Positions 46,301 through 55,981 of a stretch of 64,000 nucleotides of DNA are shown piece after piece. The stretch covers positions 1,220,018 to 1,284,017 of the forward strand of contig NZ_SJPU01000001.1 in assembly GCF_007860105.1 (NCBI RefSeq), in the 5' to 3' direction. Origin of the DNA: Allorhodopirellula heiligendammensis (lineage in GTDB: Bacteria > Planctomycetota > Planctomycetia > Pirellulales > Pirellulaceae). The notes below the pieces were generated by a model that saw only the letters and a program-made list of their open reading frames with translations, did no database searches and was not told where the DNA came from. Positions within the stretch are counted from its first letter, which is position 1, and the number at the start of each line of letters is the position of its first letter. The position numbers and the translations under genes are program-made.

Positions 46301-49300
46301 TACGCGGTGCGGAGGGATCCGATTCGATCAACGGTGGCACGGGTGATGACACAATTCGATTTGGTCTGTTGCTCAACGACCCCGATTCGATCGACGTGTT
46401 GCATGGTGGAGCAAACTTTGACAAAGTCGAAATCTATGGGACTGAAGAGTCTGATGAGCTGACGTTGGAATCGTTGGCCGACACGCCGGGAACCTTTCGC
46501 GTTTCCAGTGACCTGGCGAACTTTCAATTCCGTCTGCCCACCAACGCGCTGCAACGCGATATTGAAGAAGTCCGCGTGAGTGGATTGGGTGGGGATGATC
46601 TTGTGAGTGTGATCGGCGAGCTGAACGTCGGGACCGTCGTCGTCGACGGAGGAGAAGGAAACGATACGATCAGTGGATCCGATGGCCGAGATTTATTGCT
46701 TGGCGGTGGGGGAACGGACACGATCCTTGGCAACGGCGGCGACGATGTGATCCATGGTGGCGAAGCAGCCGACGCGATCTTTGGCGGTGAAGGTCAGGAT
46801 TCGATTTACGGCGACGCCGGTGATGACGTTATCGACGGTGGGGCCGGATTCGATGTGATCTATGGCGGCGAAGACGATGATGTGATTCATGCCGGTATCG
46901 GACTTGCCGGAGGCGTGATCTACGGCGATGCGGGCAATGACACCTTGTTCGGCGGTCATGGTGACGATGAAATCCACGGAGGTGTCGGTGATGACACGCT
47001 GGCTGGCGGCGGTGGCGACGATTACCTCCGTGGCGGTGAAGGCAACGACTCGCTCGCTGGTGGCGTCGGGATTGATTTTGTTCAGGGTGATTCGGGAGAT
47101 GACATTCTGTTTGCAGTCGTCGATCCGGCTTTGCACTCGTCCGATCTTGCCGACAGCCAGATCAACGACTTGATCGCTGAAACTCAGACGGCACAAGATC
47201 TCGCCAGCCAGACCGACGCATTGCATTCACTCTTGCTCGAATTTGCCATGGGAGGATTGACCAATTCGCAGCAAAACGACTTGAAAGATGCACTCGAGGG
47301 GTTGAAATTACGAGTCAACGAATTGGAACAAGATCGCATCGATGCCACACTCGTCCAGCTTATCAGTCCTGAATCTGAGATCGGCAACCCCACGGTCATC
47401 AATACCCTAATGGGTGGTACAGGGAATGATCAATTGTTCGGGTCAATTTTTTCGGATGCTTTATTCGGCGGCGAAGGGCATGATTCGTTCGAAGGTGGTG
47501 GCGGTTCCGATACGGGTGACTCCGTCGAAGCCGAGATTGAATTGCGGGATGAATTAAACAACCTCGTTCTGACGGCGTCGCAGGAAAACGGAATCCTGGA
47601 GATCAGGGCGACCGAAGGCCGGGACCTACTGAACATCTCTCAATCCGATCGGATGGTATCCGTTAAAATTGGTGCCCAGGAGTTTTTGTTCTCGCCCGTC
47701 GACGATCGGGCGTTCTCCGAAATCCGGATTCTAGGTCTTGGTGGCGATGACTACATCAAAGCGACAGGCACATTTGATTCCCTTTTGCGTCTGGAAGGAG
47801 GACAAGGCAACGACATTCTCAATGGCAGCGGTAGTGGCGACATTCTAGACGGCGGAGATGGCGACGATTTGTTGTTGGGTCACGGCGGCGATGACGAACT
47901 GCATGGTGGATCCGGTGATGATCGGTTGCAAGGTGGTGAAGGCGACGACTCGTTGATCGGTGGCCAGGGAATCGATCGACTTTCGGGAGACGATGGCAAC
48001 GATGAACTGTTCGCAGATGATGGTTCTGTCGATTGGATCTCGGCCCTCGAGCAACAAACACCGTCGGACAGGGCGAGTGGTCTCGCATTTTCGATCAAAC
48101 GTTGGTCGATTTGGAGTGCGATTGACCCCAACGACCTGAACTCAGTTACCGAGCCCGTTCTCTTGGAATCGCTGAACGGTGGAGCGGGCGATGATGTTCT
48201 TTTAGGATCGGACCTGGACGACTCGTTGATTGGAGGATCGGGAAATGACCAGATTTTGCATACGACGGGTGATGATCACGTGTTTGGTGGACTCGGTGAT
48301 GATCGTTACACCTATCGATTCGGCGACGCCAGCGAACGGATTGAGTTGTCGCTCAACGAAAGCGGCAACATCGTGGTCAGACGCCAAGATCTGTCCCAGT
48401 CTGCGTCAACCGCAATCGAACTGGTTCATCCGCAGGGCAGCGAGATTGAATCGATCGGCGTCGAAGCGCTCGGTGGCGACGACCAAATTCACGTTGAGTT
48501 TGGAAACAATGCCCTGATCGATCTACACCTCGATGGTGGTGCCGGAAACGACTTGTTTCACATTGGAAAGGCACCGGTGAACGTCACCGTGATGGGTGGC
48601 GTTGGTGATGGCGATCATGCCTTCTTTGAGACCGGTGACGCTTCCCCTGATCTCGTTCCAAGCGACAGTCTTTTAAAGGGGCAAGCGGACTACGCTTTTG
48701 CCGGACTCGAGATTCTGACGCTGAAAGGGGACTCCCGAAGCAACACTCTCGATGGCAGAGGATTCACCGGTGAGACACATTTGTTCGGAAAGGCGGGCGA
48801 TGATCTACTGTTGATCGGAAACGGCGGCGGAACGGCTGATGGCGGCTCGGACCACGACAGCGTCCAGATACATGGAACGTCGATTGATCTTGACGGTAAT
48901 CATGTCGTTCATTCTTCGCAAAACATTTTTTCTGCCGGCACGAATTTGGTGGACGTCGAATCGGTCAGTCTTCACGGTAACGATGGTGACAACTCATTGA
49001 TGGTTCTCCATCGAAACAACGTACAAGTCTTTGCGGGCGGGGGAGACGACCTCATCATCTTCGCTGGTCAGAACCATGAAATCTGGGGCGGTGATGGCGA
49101 CGACCAAATTATGTCGCTGGATTCCGAGTGGGTCCCTCAAAACAACGTCATCTGGGGAGGAAGCGGCAATGACATCATCACGGGAAGCATTGGCGTTGAC
49201 ATCATTCACGGCGGCGACGGAGCAGACCTGATCCGAGGGGAAGGCGGTAACGACATCATTGAGGGAGGCAGCGGCAATAATGAACTTCATGGCGGAGACG

Positions 49301-49692
49301 GAGACGACGAAATCCGCGGTGGCGAGCATGTCGATCTGATCTTTGGCGATCGAGGCAACGATCGGATTTGGGGGCTTGATGGAAATGACATTCTTCACGG
49401 TGGAGATGGAGACGACTACATTCGGGGGGCATATGGAGATGATTCCATCTACGGCGGCGATGGAAACGACTCACTGTATGGTGATTCAGGAACCGATCAC
49501 ATCTGGGCCGAGAATGGTGACGACTGGGTCTACGGTGGAAAGGATGGAACGCGTGACTATCTCGACGGTGGTTCCGGTCACGACCGAGTCACGCAGTACT
49601 ACTACAAGTACGGTTTCCTAAAACTCAAAAAACGCTGGCAAGAAGAACATTCCGGTTTCGAGGAGGAATCCCGGATCAACTACAAGTGGTAG
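43381..49692 (+). CDS. Giant RTX-repeat calcium-binding exported protein
   Basis: A 2103-residue protein. The planctomycete N-terminal motif RRMLVEKLVKRELLAADLG lies at 41-59; the start may be the ATG at 43426. Residues about 60-870 have no named domain and are Asp/Glu/Leu-rich. From about 878 the protein carries arrays of the Ca2+-binding nonapeptide GGxGxDxLx: 878-990, 1087-1244, 1380-1395, 1470-1547, 1599-1640 and 1881-2071, for example GGAGNDTLIGGDGDDYLEG. Such arrays fold into beta-rolls outside the cell when Ca2+ binds. The C-terminus is basic (KLKKRWQEEH). It is probably a surface adhesin or S-layer-like protein; no toxin or protease domain is seen, and no type I exporter is adjacent. 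Confidence 0.9.
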   Translation: MPMTQRIHEPKSARQMNIPAFRPFRKRSKSSSQVARRTAPRRMLVEKLVKRELLAADLGIVDEGLQSGFLQELQDSINHDILSTPAPLVGSALAGEINAVQAQTQTSHSNQWFSHFENEFAFLDLDSDATVAEVKSQLADVLGVSLDSVQVTGNDGDSEIRFDITLVDSISREAAVALDLIGADPEIELLLGTEGQVDLDLAVQYQLTFGVIEDSDGTSSFYFDTEAADELIIDYTATVREDFDSGKGRVGVFIADFSESPNHESQFSGTYTIDVRQAAAGGVAVDGTLVGSGAVHLDIDASFFPNINLNTDLINLGVTAEGRVEYDTQLVFADGENDNSGNAVTVGLDEVAIDLGQIYSDFIDPFVRKLQDQLRPAAPAIGFLTEPIPVISDLYEMLGEAPVTALSLAGVEPDDPASIAIHAVDAILGYDGFGLNSENIQSLFDIEFAKVDFDPEAIRDLADEAGKNIRDLKEGLLGLDLSNTLATPEGQAEFERSMEWGTDFGGAFDLPFLTDPEILAGFLMGDTSGELVTFEVSAGLEFEAGVSIPIAPLLNLAQLNAGLSVELGLELAAGYDALGIAQLASVADFSSEAALEQSLEDNQDLLISGFYMDDRNDLAGVVGEGENSDHDAPEVSLTVIATGGISAGLDAKVVKATIGGEIFLAGTLELDLNDLPDPDVGVEHWEDVLSPLWTPSFLDSPDQWNYDGRIRAAELVTIVNENPLAVANVNGSLAAGLSASVTVETFGFTVFDKTWELARVTLLDGTLFESDDAELLLNANQSQLGQVVDGELQLFMGDTASLRTDARPDVADETFTIRSLGQSDGGGETLLAVFEADGESYLRIFEGVTRIVGAGGEGNDQVTVLDGVTSDVTLDGEGGDDTFFVDTTGVATLRGGDGQDRLIGGAGNDTLIGGDGDDYLEGFGGNDLLIAGLGSDTLYGGAGNDSLFGDGGEDDLDGGVGDDSLEGGNDDDILRGAEGSDSINGGTGDDTIRFGLLLNDPDSIDVLHGGANFDKVEIYGTEESDELTLESLADTPGTFRVSSDLANFQFRLPTNALQRDIEEVRVSGLGGDDLVSVIGELNVGTVVVDGGEGNDTISGSDGRDLLLGGGGTDTILGNGGDDVIHGGEAADAIFGGEGQDSIYGDAGDDVIDGGAGFDVIYGGEDDDVIHAGIGLAGGVIYGDAGNDTLFGGHGDDEIHGGVGDDTLAGGGGDDYLRGGEGNDSLAGGVGIDFVQGDSGDDILFAVVDPALHSSDLADSQINDLIAETQTAQDLASQTDALHSLLLEFAMGGLTNSQQNDLKDALEGLKLRVNELEQDRIDATLVQLISPESEIGNPTVINTLMGGTGNDQLFGSIFSDALFGGEGHDSFEGGGGSDTGDSVEAEIELRDELNNLVLTASQENGILEIRATEGRDLLNISQSDRMVSVKIGAQEFLFSPVDDRAFSEIRILGLGGDDYIKATGTFDSLLRLEGGQGNDILNGSGSGDILDGGDGDDLLLGHGGDDELHGGSGDDRLQGGEGDDSLIGGQGIDRLSGDDGNDELFADDGSVDWISALEQQTPSDRASGLAFSIKRWSIWSAIDPNDLNSVTEPVLLESLNGGAGDDVLLGSDLDDSLIGGSGNDQILHTTGDDHVFGGLGDDRYTYRFGDASERIELSLNESGNIVVRRQDLSQSASTAIELVHPQGSEIESIGVEALGGDDQIHVEFGNNALIDLHLDGGAGNDLFHIGKAPVNVTVMGGVGDGDHAFFETGDASPDLVPSDSLLKGQADYAFAGLEILTLKGDSRSNTLDGRGFTGETHLFGKAGDDLLLIGNGGGTADGGSDHDSVQIHGTSIDLDGNHVVHSSQNIFSAGTNLVDVESVSLHGNDGDNSLMVLHRNNVQVFAGGGDDLIIFAGQNHEIWGGDGDDQIMSLDSEWVPQNNVIWGGSGNDIITGSIGVDIIHGGDGADLIRGEGGNDIIEGGSGNNELHGGDGDDEIRGGEHVDLIFGDRGNDRIWGLDGNDILHGGDGDDYIRGAYGDDSIYGGDGNDSLYGDSGTDHIWAENGDDWVYGGKDGTRDYLDGGSGHDRVTQYYYKYGFLKLKKRWQEEHSGFEEESRINYKW

Positions 49693-49877
49693 GGTCGACG
49701 GTGTTTTGCGATCTGCGCTGTGGAGGTTGTGCACCTCGGGAACGGTGGGGAGGTGAATTTTCCGGATGGGCAACCTGCGCGAGTCGATGATTGTGATTCA
49801 AGTCGTGCCGATTGTCCTCTCGATAACCAATGTATCGAAAATTCCATACGAAACACCGCGGGTTCGAGCCTGGATTG

Positions 49878-50831
49878 ATGACCCGACCGTTAAATTTCCA
49901 CACGCTCCTTCAAGGTGCGGCGCTTATTTTGCTGGTTTTGGCGACCGCCGGGAGTTGTTTTGCGCAAGACGACGATCCCCCGTTCAGTACTTCGGACACA
50001 AATGTGGGCTACGTCGATTGCGCGATTCCAATGACCCAAGTGCGTTTTCGCTTTGATGCGGCCTACGACAATCCGACGCCGGATCGCGCGGAATTTTTCT
50101 ACCGAGCCTGGACCGCAGCGACCAGTGTTCCGATTTCTCCGGCAGAAACAAGCGTCGACTATCAATCGCTGAGAAGCTATCTCGAATTCGCTCCGAGTCC
50201 GCTTTGGTCCTTGTTCTTGGACGTGCCGGTCCGCTTCATTGATCCCGAACGCAATGACAACGAGCAGGGGTTCAGCGATCTCGAACTGGGTGCGAAAGGC
50301 ATCTTGTGGATGAGCTCACACCACGTCGTGACGGGACAACTTCGTGTTTACGTTCCGACGGGTGACGCCGACCGACTCTTGGGCACGGACCATACGAGCC
50401 TCGAGCCGGCACTCTTGCATGCGACGCGACTGGGTTCGTTTGCGAGTTGGGAAAATGAAGTTCGACTATGGATCCCGATCGACGGCACGGAGATCAACGG
50501 TGAACCTTTCGCAGGACCGATCCTCCGGTTCGGGACCGGGATCGGCTGTGACCTCTACCGCCGAGAAGCAACCTGTTCTGATTCATTGAAGCGACTTTCG
50601 CTCGTGAGCGAGTTTGTTGGTTGGACCATCCTTGACGGGCTTGCAACCGTTCCCAATACGGCAACCGCCGCCAAGATCATTTCGGTGGATGGCGAAACGA
50701 CGATCAATACCAAGCTTGGTTTACGCTGGTCAGATTGTCGGCGAAGTCTTTTTGCCGGCTATGGACGCTCATTGACCAGGCATGTTTGGTATCACGACAT
50801 CATTCGCGCCGAGTACGCGATACGATTCTGA
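49878..50831 (+). CDS. Exported protein, probably an outer-membrane beta-barrel
   Basis: A 317-residue protein from the ATG at 49878, which gives a signal peptide (LLQGAALILLVLATAGSCFAQ); an earlier in-frame ATG at 49830 adds 16 residues of no signal character. The mature part has alternating beta-strand-like segments with aromatic ends (TQVRFRFDAAYDNP, LWSLFLDVPVRF, HVVTGQLRVYVPTG, SWENEVRLWIPIDG, LFAGYGRSLTRHVW) and ends in IRAEYAIRF. The strand pattern and terminal Phe resemble outer-membrane barrel proteins. The function is unknown. It lies 185 nt behind the RTX gene and may be expressed with it. Confidence 0.65.
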   Translation: MTRPLNFHTLLQGAALILLVLATAGSCFAQDDDPPFSTSDTNVGYVDCAIPMTQVRFRFDAAYDNPTPDRAEFFYRAWTAATSVPISPAETSVDYQSLRSYLEFAPSPLWSLFLDVPVRFIDPERNDNEQGFSDLELGAKGILWMSSHHVVTGQLRVYVPTGDADRLLGTDHTSLEPALLHATRLGSFASWENEVRLWIPIDGTEINGEPFAGPILRFGTGIGCDLYRREATCSDSLKRLSLVSEFVGWTILDGLATVPNTATAAKIISVDGETTINTKLGLRWSDCRRSLFAGYGRSLTRHVWYHDIIRAEYAIRF

Positions 50832-51069
50832 ACGACACAGCTTCTGCCTGCCAAGCGGTATCCGCGCTGGACCCCCGCTGGGTTCATGGCGATGCGATGC
50901 CGTGAACCAAGCGGAGTGGTGGCATAAGCGAAAGATCGTTGGGTGGTTCTCCAGCCCAGAGGGACACAGCCCCTTGCCGGTGGCGCTCAGCCGCCGGTCG
51001 GAACTCAACTACCCTGCAAGCCCCGCGGACGAGACAATCACGGGCTCACTCCCAACGTACTTGGCATCA

Positions 51070-54054
51070 TCATTCACCGCCGTCCGACGTTGGGGCACTC
51101 GGGTTCAATTTCAGCTCGTCGAGCAATTCTTGAAAATCGGTTCGGCCGAACAGCACATTGAGCGGCTCAATGATTTTTCCATTTTCCTCAATCGCATCCG
51201 TGCTGGCTCCCAATTGAACCGCCACCCGAAGGTCCTCGACAGCGTTTTGTCCGAGCGATTCTCGGATGTCTTTGTTTTCCGATTGCTTCGCGTCGGTGTA
51301 GGCTTGTGCACGCGATCGCGCGGCGTTGAGTCGTACTTCGTGTTCTTGAGGGAATGTTGCCACACACTCATCGATCGCTTGATCCATCTCGAACAGGTCA
51401 CCGCTTTTTTGCAGCGTCTTGATGAATAGGGAGTAGTCCTTTTTAAGATTGCCTCGAAATTCTTCGTTGTGCGGATTTCCATCAAAACAGTGTTGGTGAA
51501 CTTTAATCGCGTTGCGGAGGATTTCGCTGCACTTTTTGAATTCGTTTTGCATGTATGCGACCACCGCCACATTGTATCGAGCCGCAGCCATGCGGTTGCT
51601 GTATCCAAAGTTTTCGGGAAAGTCCTGCGTAAGCTTCTGTAGAGAGGATTCTGCGCGACCAAAGTACTCAGCCGCTTCTTCGAGCTCATTTTGGCTGCCC
51701 ATGATCGATCCGCGTGTGTTGAGCACGTTGGCTAGCTCGCTTTTCAGGCTTGCGTATCGAGGGAACTGGGAAACAAGTTCGTCAAGCGATTCGATCGACA
51801 GCCAGTTCTCGGCCAGAGCGTCATCAAACTGTTTTTGTGCGATCAGGGTGTTGGCGAGGTTGTTTCGAAAGATTGCCACATCCTGACGGTGCTCTCGGAG
51901 ATCGGCATAGTCCGAGTGCAGGTCGATCGCTTGCCGGATTTGATTCTTGGCCTCCTCGGTGCGCCCCTCTTGTTTGAGCAGATTGCCGTAGTTATTGAGT
52001 GTTCTCCCTAAATCGAGTCGATAGTTTCCAGCGAGAGAATCGTCTGTCGCAGGGTCGTCAGAGTATCGGACGAGTTCGCGAAGCAGCTGGATCGCTGCTT
52101 GATAGTCGGATTCCGCCAATTCATGTTGACCTTGTTCGCTGAGCATCATGCCCCGGTTGTACAGAACCCGGGCGAGCGCGTGGCGTGAGTCGTCATCGGA
52201 ATCCTGATCTCTCATCAACTCTGACTGGATTGCCATCGCTTTTTCAATCGCACCGAACGCGAGATCCAAATTGCGCGGTTTCAACAGCAGCGCCATGGAG
52301 ATGTAGCTTTCAGACAGGGCAATCGAGTACTGTCGGTTGGCTGGTTCGGCCGCGATCAACGCATCTAGTTGGGTAACTGATGTTTCAATGGCCTCTTGAG
52401 ACCGATCGAATTGGTCCAGGATACGAAATACGCTGCCGGTCGATTGATGCACCAACGCGGCTTGGAACTGCAGCGATCGATCTTCGGGACGTTGCTGTCG
52501 AAATCGGTTGTAAAAATCAGTGGCCTTGTTGAGCAGCTCAACGCGTGCCTTTTCCTTGCGCGGCACATCGGCCAACAGCTTGGCCTGCTCAACCATTTGT
52601 TCGACTGCCAGCAAAGCGATCTGCAAATTCTGATCCTTCTGGCGTTTCTCAGACTCCACCATCGACGATCGCAGCTGCGAGGTTTTAGCGAAGTGCAAGG
52701 TTGAGGAACCGAAAACCAACACAGAAATCACGAGACAGGCGGCGAGTCCGGTGATCAAGGGACGTTTCCCACACCATCTTGCGATCCGTCTGCCGCGAGA
52801 GATGGGGCGAGCCAGAATCGGCTCGCCTTGCAAGTAGCGATCCAGGTCGTCGGCCAGATCCTGCGCAGTCGAGTATCGATCGCTGGGATTTTTCTCCAGG
52901 CATTTCATGCAGATCGTGTCCAGGTCCGCGCTCAACCGAACTTGACTGACCGATGCTGGAGATCGCGGCGTTTCATTCTGGACTTTCATCAACAGGCCGA
53001 CGACTGTTTCGGAATAAAATGGGACGCAGCCCGTCAATAATTCATAAAGGATGCCACCGAGCGAGTAGATGTCGGTCGCCTCGGTAATTTCATTGGAGCG
53101 TCCAGACGCTTGCTCGGGCGACATGTAGGCGGGAGTCCCGAGCACCTGCCCGGTGCCGGTCAATTCGGTCTGGCTGTGCAAAACTTTGGAGAGACCAAAG
53201 TCGGTGATTCGCGGGTTGCCGTGTTCATCCAACAAGATATTGGCGGGTTTCAGATCTCGGTGGATGATGCCTTTGGAATGAGCATACTGAACCGCCCGGG
53301 CGAGCGTGCGCACGAACTCGGCGGACCGTTGGTCATCCATTCGCTCGTTTGAGATCAATTGCTTGAGACTGGGGCCGTTGACGAAGCCCATCGAGAAAAA
53401 GTGCTGTCCGTCTTGTTCGCCGATGTCAAACACGGGGACGATGTTGGGATGATCCAAGCGGGCTGCTGCTTTGGCTTCGTTCTTAAAGCGTTGGATCTCA
53501 TCGACGCCGGCGACGTTCCCGCTCAGGATCATTTTGAGCGCTACGATCCGGTTGGCTTCGATTTGACGGGCGCGATAGACAATTCCCATCCCTCCGCGGG
53601 CGATCTCGCCAAGGATTTCGTAACCGTCAAACTCGACCAGGGGCAGACGAGTCAATCGCGGAGGTACAGTGTGCTCTACAGCCGATTGGGTCTGGGTCAG
53701 CCATTGGTCCCTACGTATCTCGCTTGTGTCACCGGACACGTTTTCGAGCAAGAAGGCGTTCTGGATCTCGGTTTGAAAGTTCGGGAATCGTTTGACAACG
53801 TCCTGCGGATGAATGGGCAGGTTGTTCTGATTCCGGTAGTGAATGTCTAGCCGCAGTAGCTCCGTGAACAAATCGGCCTGGACTGGCGAGTCAGGTTGCT
53901 GGAGGAACTCGCCAAGATCTGGACGCTCACCAGCGAGCCATTGTTGCTCATAGCGATCACAAATCACGTCCACGCGTTGAAGTGGACGATGCTTCCCGAG
54001 TGACGAATTCTTTTTTTGATCGGTACTCAACGATTCGATGCTCCTACCGGCCAA
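51070..54054 (-). CDS. Membrane-anchored Ser/Thr protein kinase with TPR-rich C-terminus
   Basis: A 994-residue protein. After a 140-residue N-terminal part, the kinase domain has the P-loop GEIARGGMG (149-157), VALK (K174), HRDLKPAN (265-272), DFG (285-287) and GTPAYMSPEQ (306-315), a complete active Hanks-type kinase. One membrane helix follows (433-451), then about 500 residues of TPR-like helices (YNRGMMLSEQGQHELAESDYQAAIQLL, split at MLSEQGQ; LDLGRTLNNYGNLLKQEGRTEEAKNQ). The TPR part lies outside the membrane. The N-terminal block (CDRYEQQWLAGERPDLGEFL) is common on planctomycete kinases. It probably senses envelope signals and phosphorylates a cytoplasmic regulator, perhaps an ECF factor; its partner is unknown. 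Confidence 0.93.
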   Translation of the reverse strand: MAGRSIESLSTDQKKNSSLGKHRPLQRVDVICDRYEQQWLAGERPDLGEFLQQPDSPVQADLFTELLRLDIHYRNQNNLPIHPQDVVKRFPNFQTEIQNAFLLENVSGDTSEIRRDQWLTQTQSAVEHTVPPRLTRLPLVEFDGYEILGEIARGGMGIVYRARQIEANRIVALKMILSGNVAGVDEIQRFKNEAKAAARLDHPNIVPVFDIGEQDGQHFFSMGFVNGPSLKQLISNERMDDQRSAEFVRTLARAVQYAHSKGIIHRDLKPANILLDEHGNPRITDFGLSKVLHSQTELTGTGQVLGTPAYMSPEQASGRSNEITEATDIYSLGGILYELLTGCVPFYSETVVGLLMKVQNETPRSPASVSQVRLSADLDTICMKCLEKNPSDRYSTAQDLADDLDRYLQGEPILARPISRGRRIARWCGKRPLITGLAACLVISVLVFGSSTLHFAKTSQLRSSMVESEKRQKDQNLQIALLAVEQMVEQAKLLADVPRKEKARVELLNKATDFYNRFRQQRPEDRSLQFQAALVHQSTGSVFRILDQFDRSQEAIETSVTQLDALIAAEPANRQYSIALSESYISMALLLKPRNLDLAFGAIEKAMAIQSELMRDQDSDDDSRHALARVLYNRGMMLSEQGQHELAESDYQAAIQLLRELVRYSDDPATDDSLAGNYRLDLGRTLNNYGNLLKQEGRTEEAKNQIRQAIDLHSDYADLREHRQDVAIFRNNLANTLIAQKQFDDALAENWLSIESLDELVSQFPRYASLKSELANVLNTRGSIMGSQNELEEAAEYFGRAESSLQKLTQDFPENFGYSNRMAAARYNVAVVAYMQNEFKKCSEILRNAIKVHQHCFDGNPHNEEFRGNLKKDYSLFIKTLQKSGDLFEMDQAIDECVATFPQEHEVRLNAARSRAQAYTDAKQSENKDIRESLGQNAVEDLRVAVQLGASTDAIEENGKIIEPLNVLFGRTDFQELLDELKLNPSAPTSDGGE

Positions 54055-54738
54055 TAGTGTAGCTCCGCCGCGAGGATCTGACCAGACACGCCATCACGAA
54101 TGGTGAACAGGTGTCACTAATCTTGTTCGATTGAATTCGACCGCGTCGATTCATTCGTGCGAGCAGTGACGCGGCTAGGCTTCGATGTCCGACGGACCGG
54201 ATCACTGCCGGATGGTGCCATCCATGTTGCAAACGACGCGTTTCGACTTCAAATCCACTGTAGGCAGCGTTTCACTGCCGCGAACTGATGGCAGATGATC
54301 TCGACTCGAATGTCCACGCCGGAGGTTGTACCAGTCTTGTGATACACGAAGGATGTGGTCCAAGTGCTTCTCGCTTACCACGCAAAAGGCATTGAGCACT
54401 GCGTGTTTCAATGTCTGAGAGAGGTCTCTTTTCCACGTCATGATCGGCGTCACATTCGCCGAGCCTTTTCGGACAGTTGCGAAATGCTGCTGCCCACAAG
54501 TGAACGCCCAAGGCCGATGCACACACACCGGCCTTTTGGCGTTTTTCCGGACTTTTGCTGGCGGTGGCGATTTTCGCCTGCGGCTTGGACGGTGCGGGCA
54601 CCGTGCCACGCAATTCATTTCCCGCCGTCTGGCCCCGACAGGATAACCGAATCTCTCGAAGTCTCTGGGTTAACATGGGAAGCCCAATTAACAATAATCG
54701 GCCCTCAGAGATAGAGTTTTAGAGTCCCCGAGATAGCC
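54055..54738. other. Region with transposase debris
   Basis: No intact gene lies between the kinase and the VF530 gene. The only recognisable part is the C-terminal piece of a transposase, listed separately. The rest has overlapping frames of Arg/Pro/Cys-rich composition that look like decayed or chance sequence. Confidence 0.4.
54202..54408 (-). pseudogene. Remnant of an integrase-core (rve-type) transposase, C-terminal end
   Basis: On the minus strand a short frame reads LNAFCVVSEKHLDHIL followed by RVSQDWYNLRRGHSSRDHLP. This is the pattern of the C-terminal end of DDE integrase-core transposases (a His-Leu helix, then YN..R.H.S...LP). The catalytic Asp-Asp-Glu part is absent, and the open frame continues upstream only with unrelated residues. 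An insertion sequence once sat here and has decayed. The family could be IS3- or IS481-like. Confidence 0.45.
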
Positions 54739-55134
54739 ATGAATCAACCCCAGCCCAACAACCCGCTGCACGGCGTTACTCTCAAAGCGATGCTCGAATA
54801 CTTGGTCGCCGATTACGGGTGGGAGCGACTGGAGCAGCGGATCAACATGCACTGCTTCAACTACGAACCGAGTATCAACAGCAGTCTGAAGTTCCTTCGC
54901 AAGACGGAATGGGCCAGAGTCAAAGTCGAGCGTCTGTACCTGAACTCGATCAGTTACGCCGAGCGGAAAGAGAAGAACGCCGCGTCCGATGTGAGTTCCA
55001 ACGCATCTCTTGTCGATGCGTTGGAAGCCGACAAACTCTGCGTCCCAACTCGTCTTAAAAAAAATTCAAGTGAGGCGGTTTTGCAGGATGCTGATCTACG
55101 AATTCAGTACGGATGGAAGTGGCCGAGTCGCTGA
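54739..55134 (+). CDS. VF530-type (DUF2132) small protein
   Basis: A 131-residue protein. Residues 7-70 match the VF530 family: NNPLHGVTLKAMLEYLVADYGW, INMHCFNYEPSINSSLKFLRKT and WARVKVERLYL (first block split at LKAM). VF530 has a small helical fold and is annotated as possibly DNA-binding, without proven function. The usual family length is about 75-90 residues; the last 60 residues here are a polar, Ser/Ala/Lys-rich tail ending IQYGWKWPSR. The gene stands alone after the transposase debris. Confidence 0.85.
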   Translation: MNQPQPNNPLHGVTLKAMLEYLVADYGWERLEQRINMHCFNYEPSINSSLKFLRKTEWARVKVERLYLNSISYAERKEKNAASDVSSNASLVDALEADKLCVPTRLKKNSSEAVLQDADLRIQYGWKWPSR

Positions 55135-55215
55135 GTGCCTGCTTTGGCTTGGGAAACGAACGTGAAGGTTTCGACGATCGATTCGCTGAAACTGAATCGG
55201 CCTGGAACAATTCTA

Positions 55216-55977
55216 ATGAAAGAAAGAACTGAGGAGATGGTAAGCGATCGAACTTGGTCACTTCCGAATCAGCCGTGGGTCATGCGGATGACATGGTCGG
55301 AGCTATTATTCGCGCACTGGCCGATCGAGCCGGATTTGGTTGCTTCACTGCTGCCCAATGGGGTGACGCTGGACACGCGGGATGGGAAAGCTTGGGTCGG
55401 TATCGTGCCGTTCCTGATGTCGAACATTGGACCCCGGTGGTGCCCGCCGATTCCCGGCTTGAGTCAGTTCTTGGAATTGAACGTGCGGACGTACGTCACC
55501 ATCGATGGTAAACCGGGTGTGTGGTTTTTCTCTTTGGACGCAGCCAGTCGCGTGGCCGTGCGAGTCGCCAGGGCGACGTTCAATTTGCCGTATATGGACG
55601 CGACGATGTCGATCGATTGCGATGCCGATGGCGCGATCGACTACCGAAGTGGGCGGACGCATCGCGGCGAACCGGCGGCGGAGTACGAAGCGACGTATGC
55701 GGCGACGGGCGATTTCTTTCACGCCCAACCCGGTACGCTCGAACATTGGCTGACAGCTCGCTATTGTCTCTACAGTGCCAATCGCGGAGGTTGTATTTTT
55801 CGGGGTGAAATTGATCACCAACCATGGACGATCGCGCGGGCAACCTATGAAGAGCGAATTAACACCATGGGGAAGCCGCTGGGTTTCGAGTTTGTCGGTG
55901 AGCCGCATTTATTATTCGCGAAGCCGATCAATGTGAAAGCTTGGTTGACGTCACGTTGCGGAACGCAATTGGCGTGA
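55216..55977 (+). CDS. DUF2071 / YqjF-like protein (acetoacetate-decarboxylase-like fold)
   Basis: A 253-residue protein from the ATG at 55216; the frame is open upstream to 55135 but the residues there are not family-like. Features are WVMRMTWSELLFAHWPIEPDLVASLLP (split at LLFAH), LDTRDGKAWVGIVPFLM, FLELNVRTYVTIDGKPGVWFFSLDA, and the late ARYCLYSANRGGCIFRGEIDHQPW, all typical of DUF2071. Members are cytoplasmic, adopt the acetoacetate-decarboxylase-like fold, and have no assigned reaction. It is convergent with the macrodomain-like gene, with 4 nt between the stop codons. Confidence 0.85.
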   Translation: MKERTEEMVSDRTWSLPNQPWVMRMTWSELLFAHWPIEPDLVASLLPNGVTLDTRDGKAWVGIVPFLMSNIGPRWCPPIPGLSQFLELNVRTYVTIDGKPGVWFFSLDAASRVAVRVARATFNLPYMDATMSIDCDADGAIDYRSGRTHRGEPAAEYEATYAATGDFFHAQPGTLEHWLTARYCLYSANRGGCIFRGEIDHQPWTIARATYEERINTMGKPLGFEFVGEPHLLFAKPINVKAWLTSRCGTQLA

Positions 55978-55981
55978 CCAT

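Noticed and set aside
47819..48088. Arg/His-rich minus-strand frames inside the RTX gene
   Set aside because: Their composition is the mirror of Gly/Asp repeats and has no independent support.
46010..49590. Regular short repeats that could suggest a CRISPR or satellite array
   Set aside because: They are in frame with the RTX gene, encode GGxGxDxLx, and vary in third codon positions; spacing is continuous with no unique spacers.
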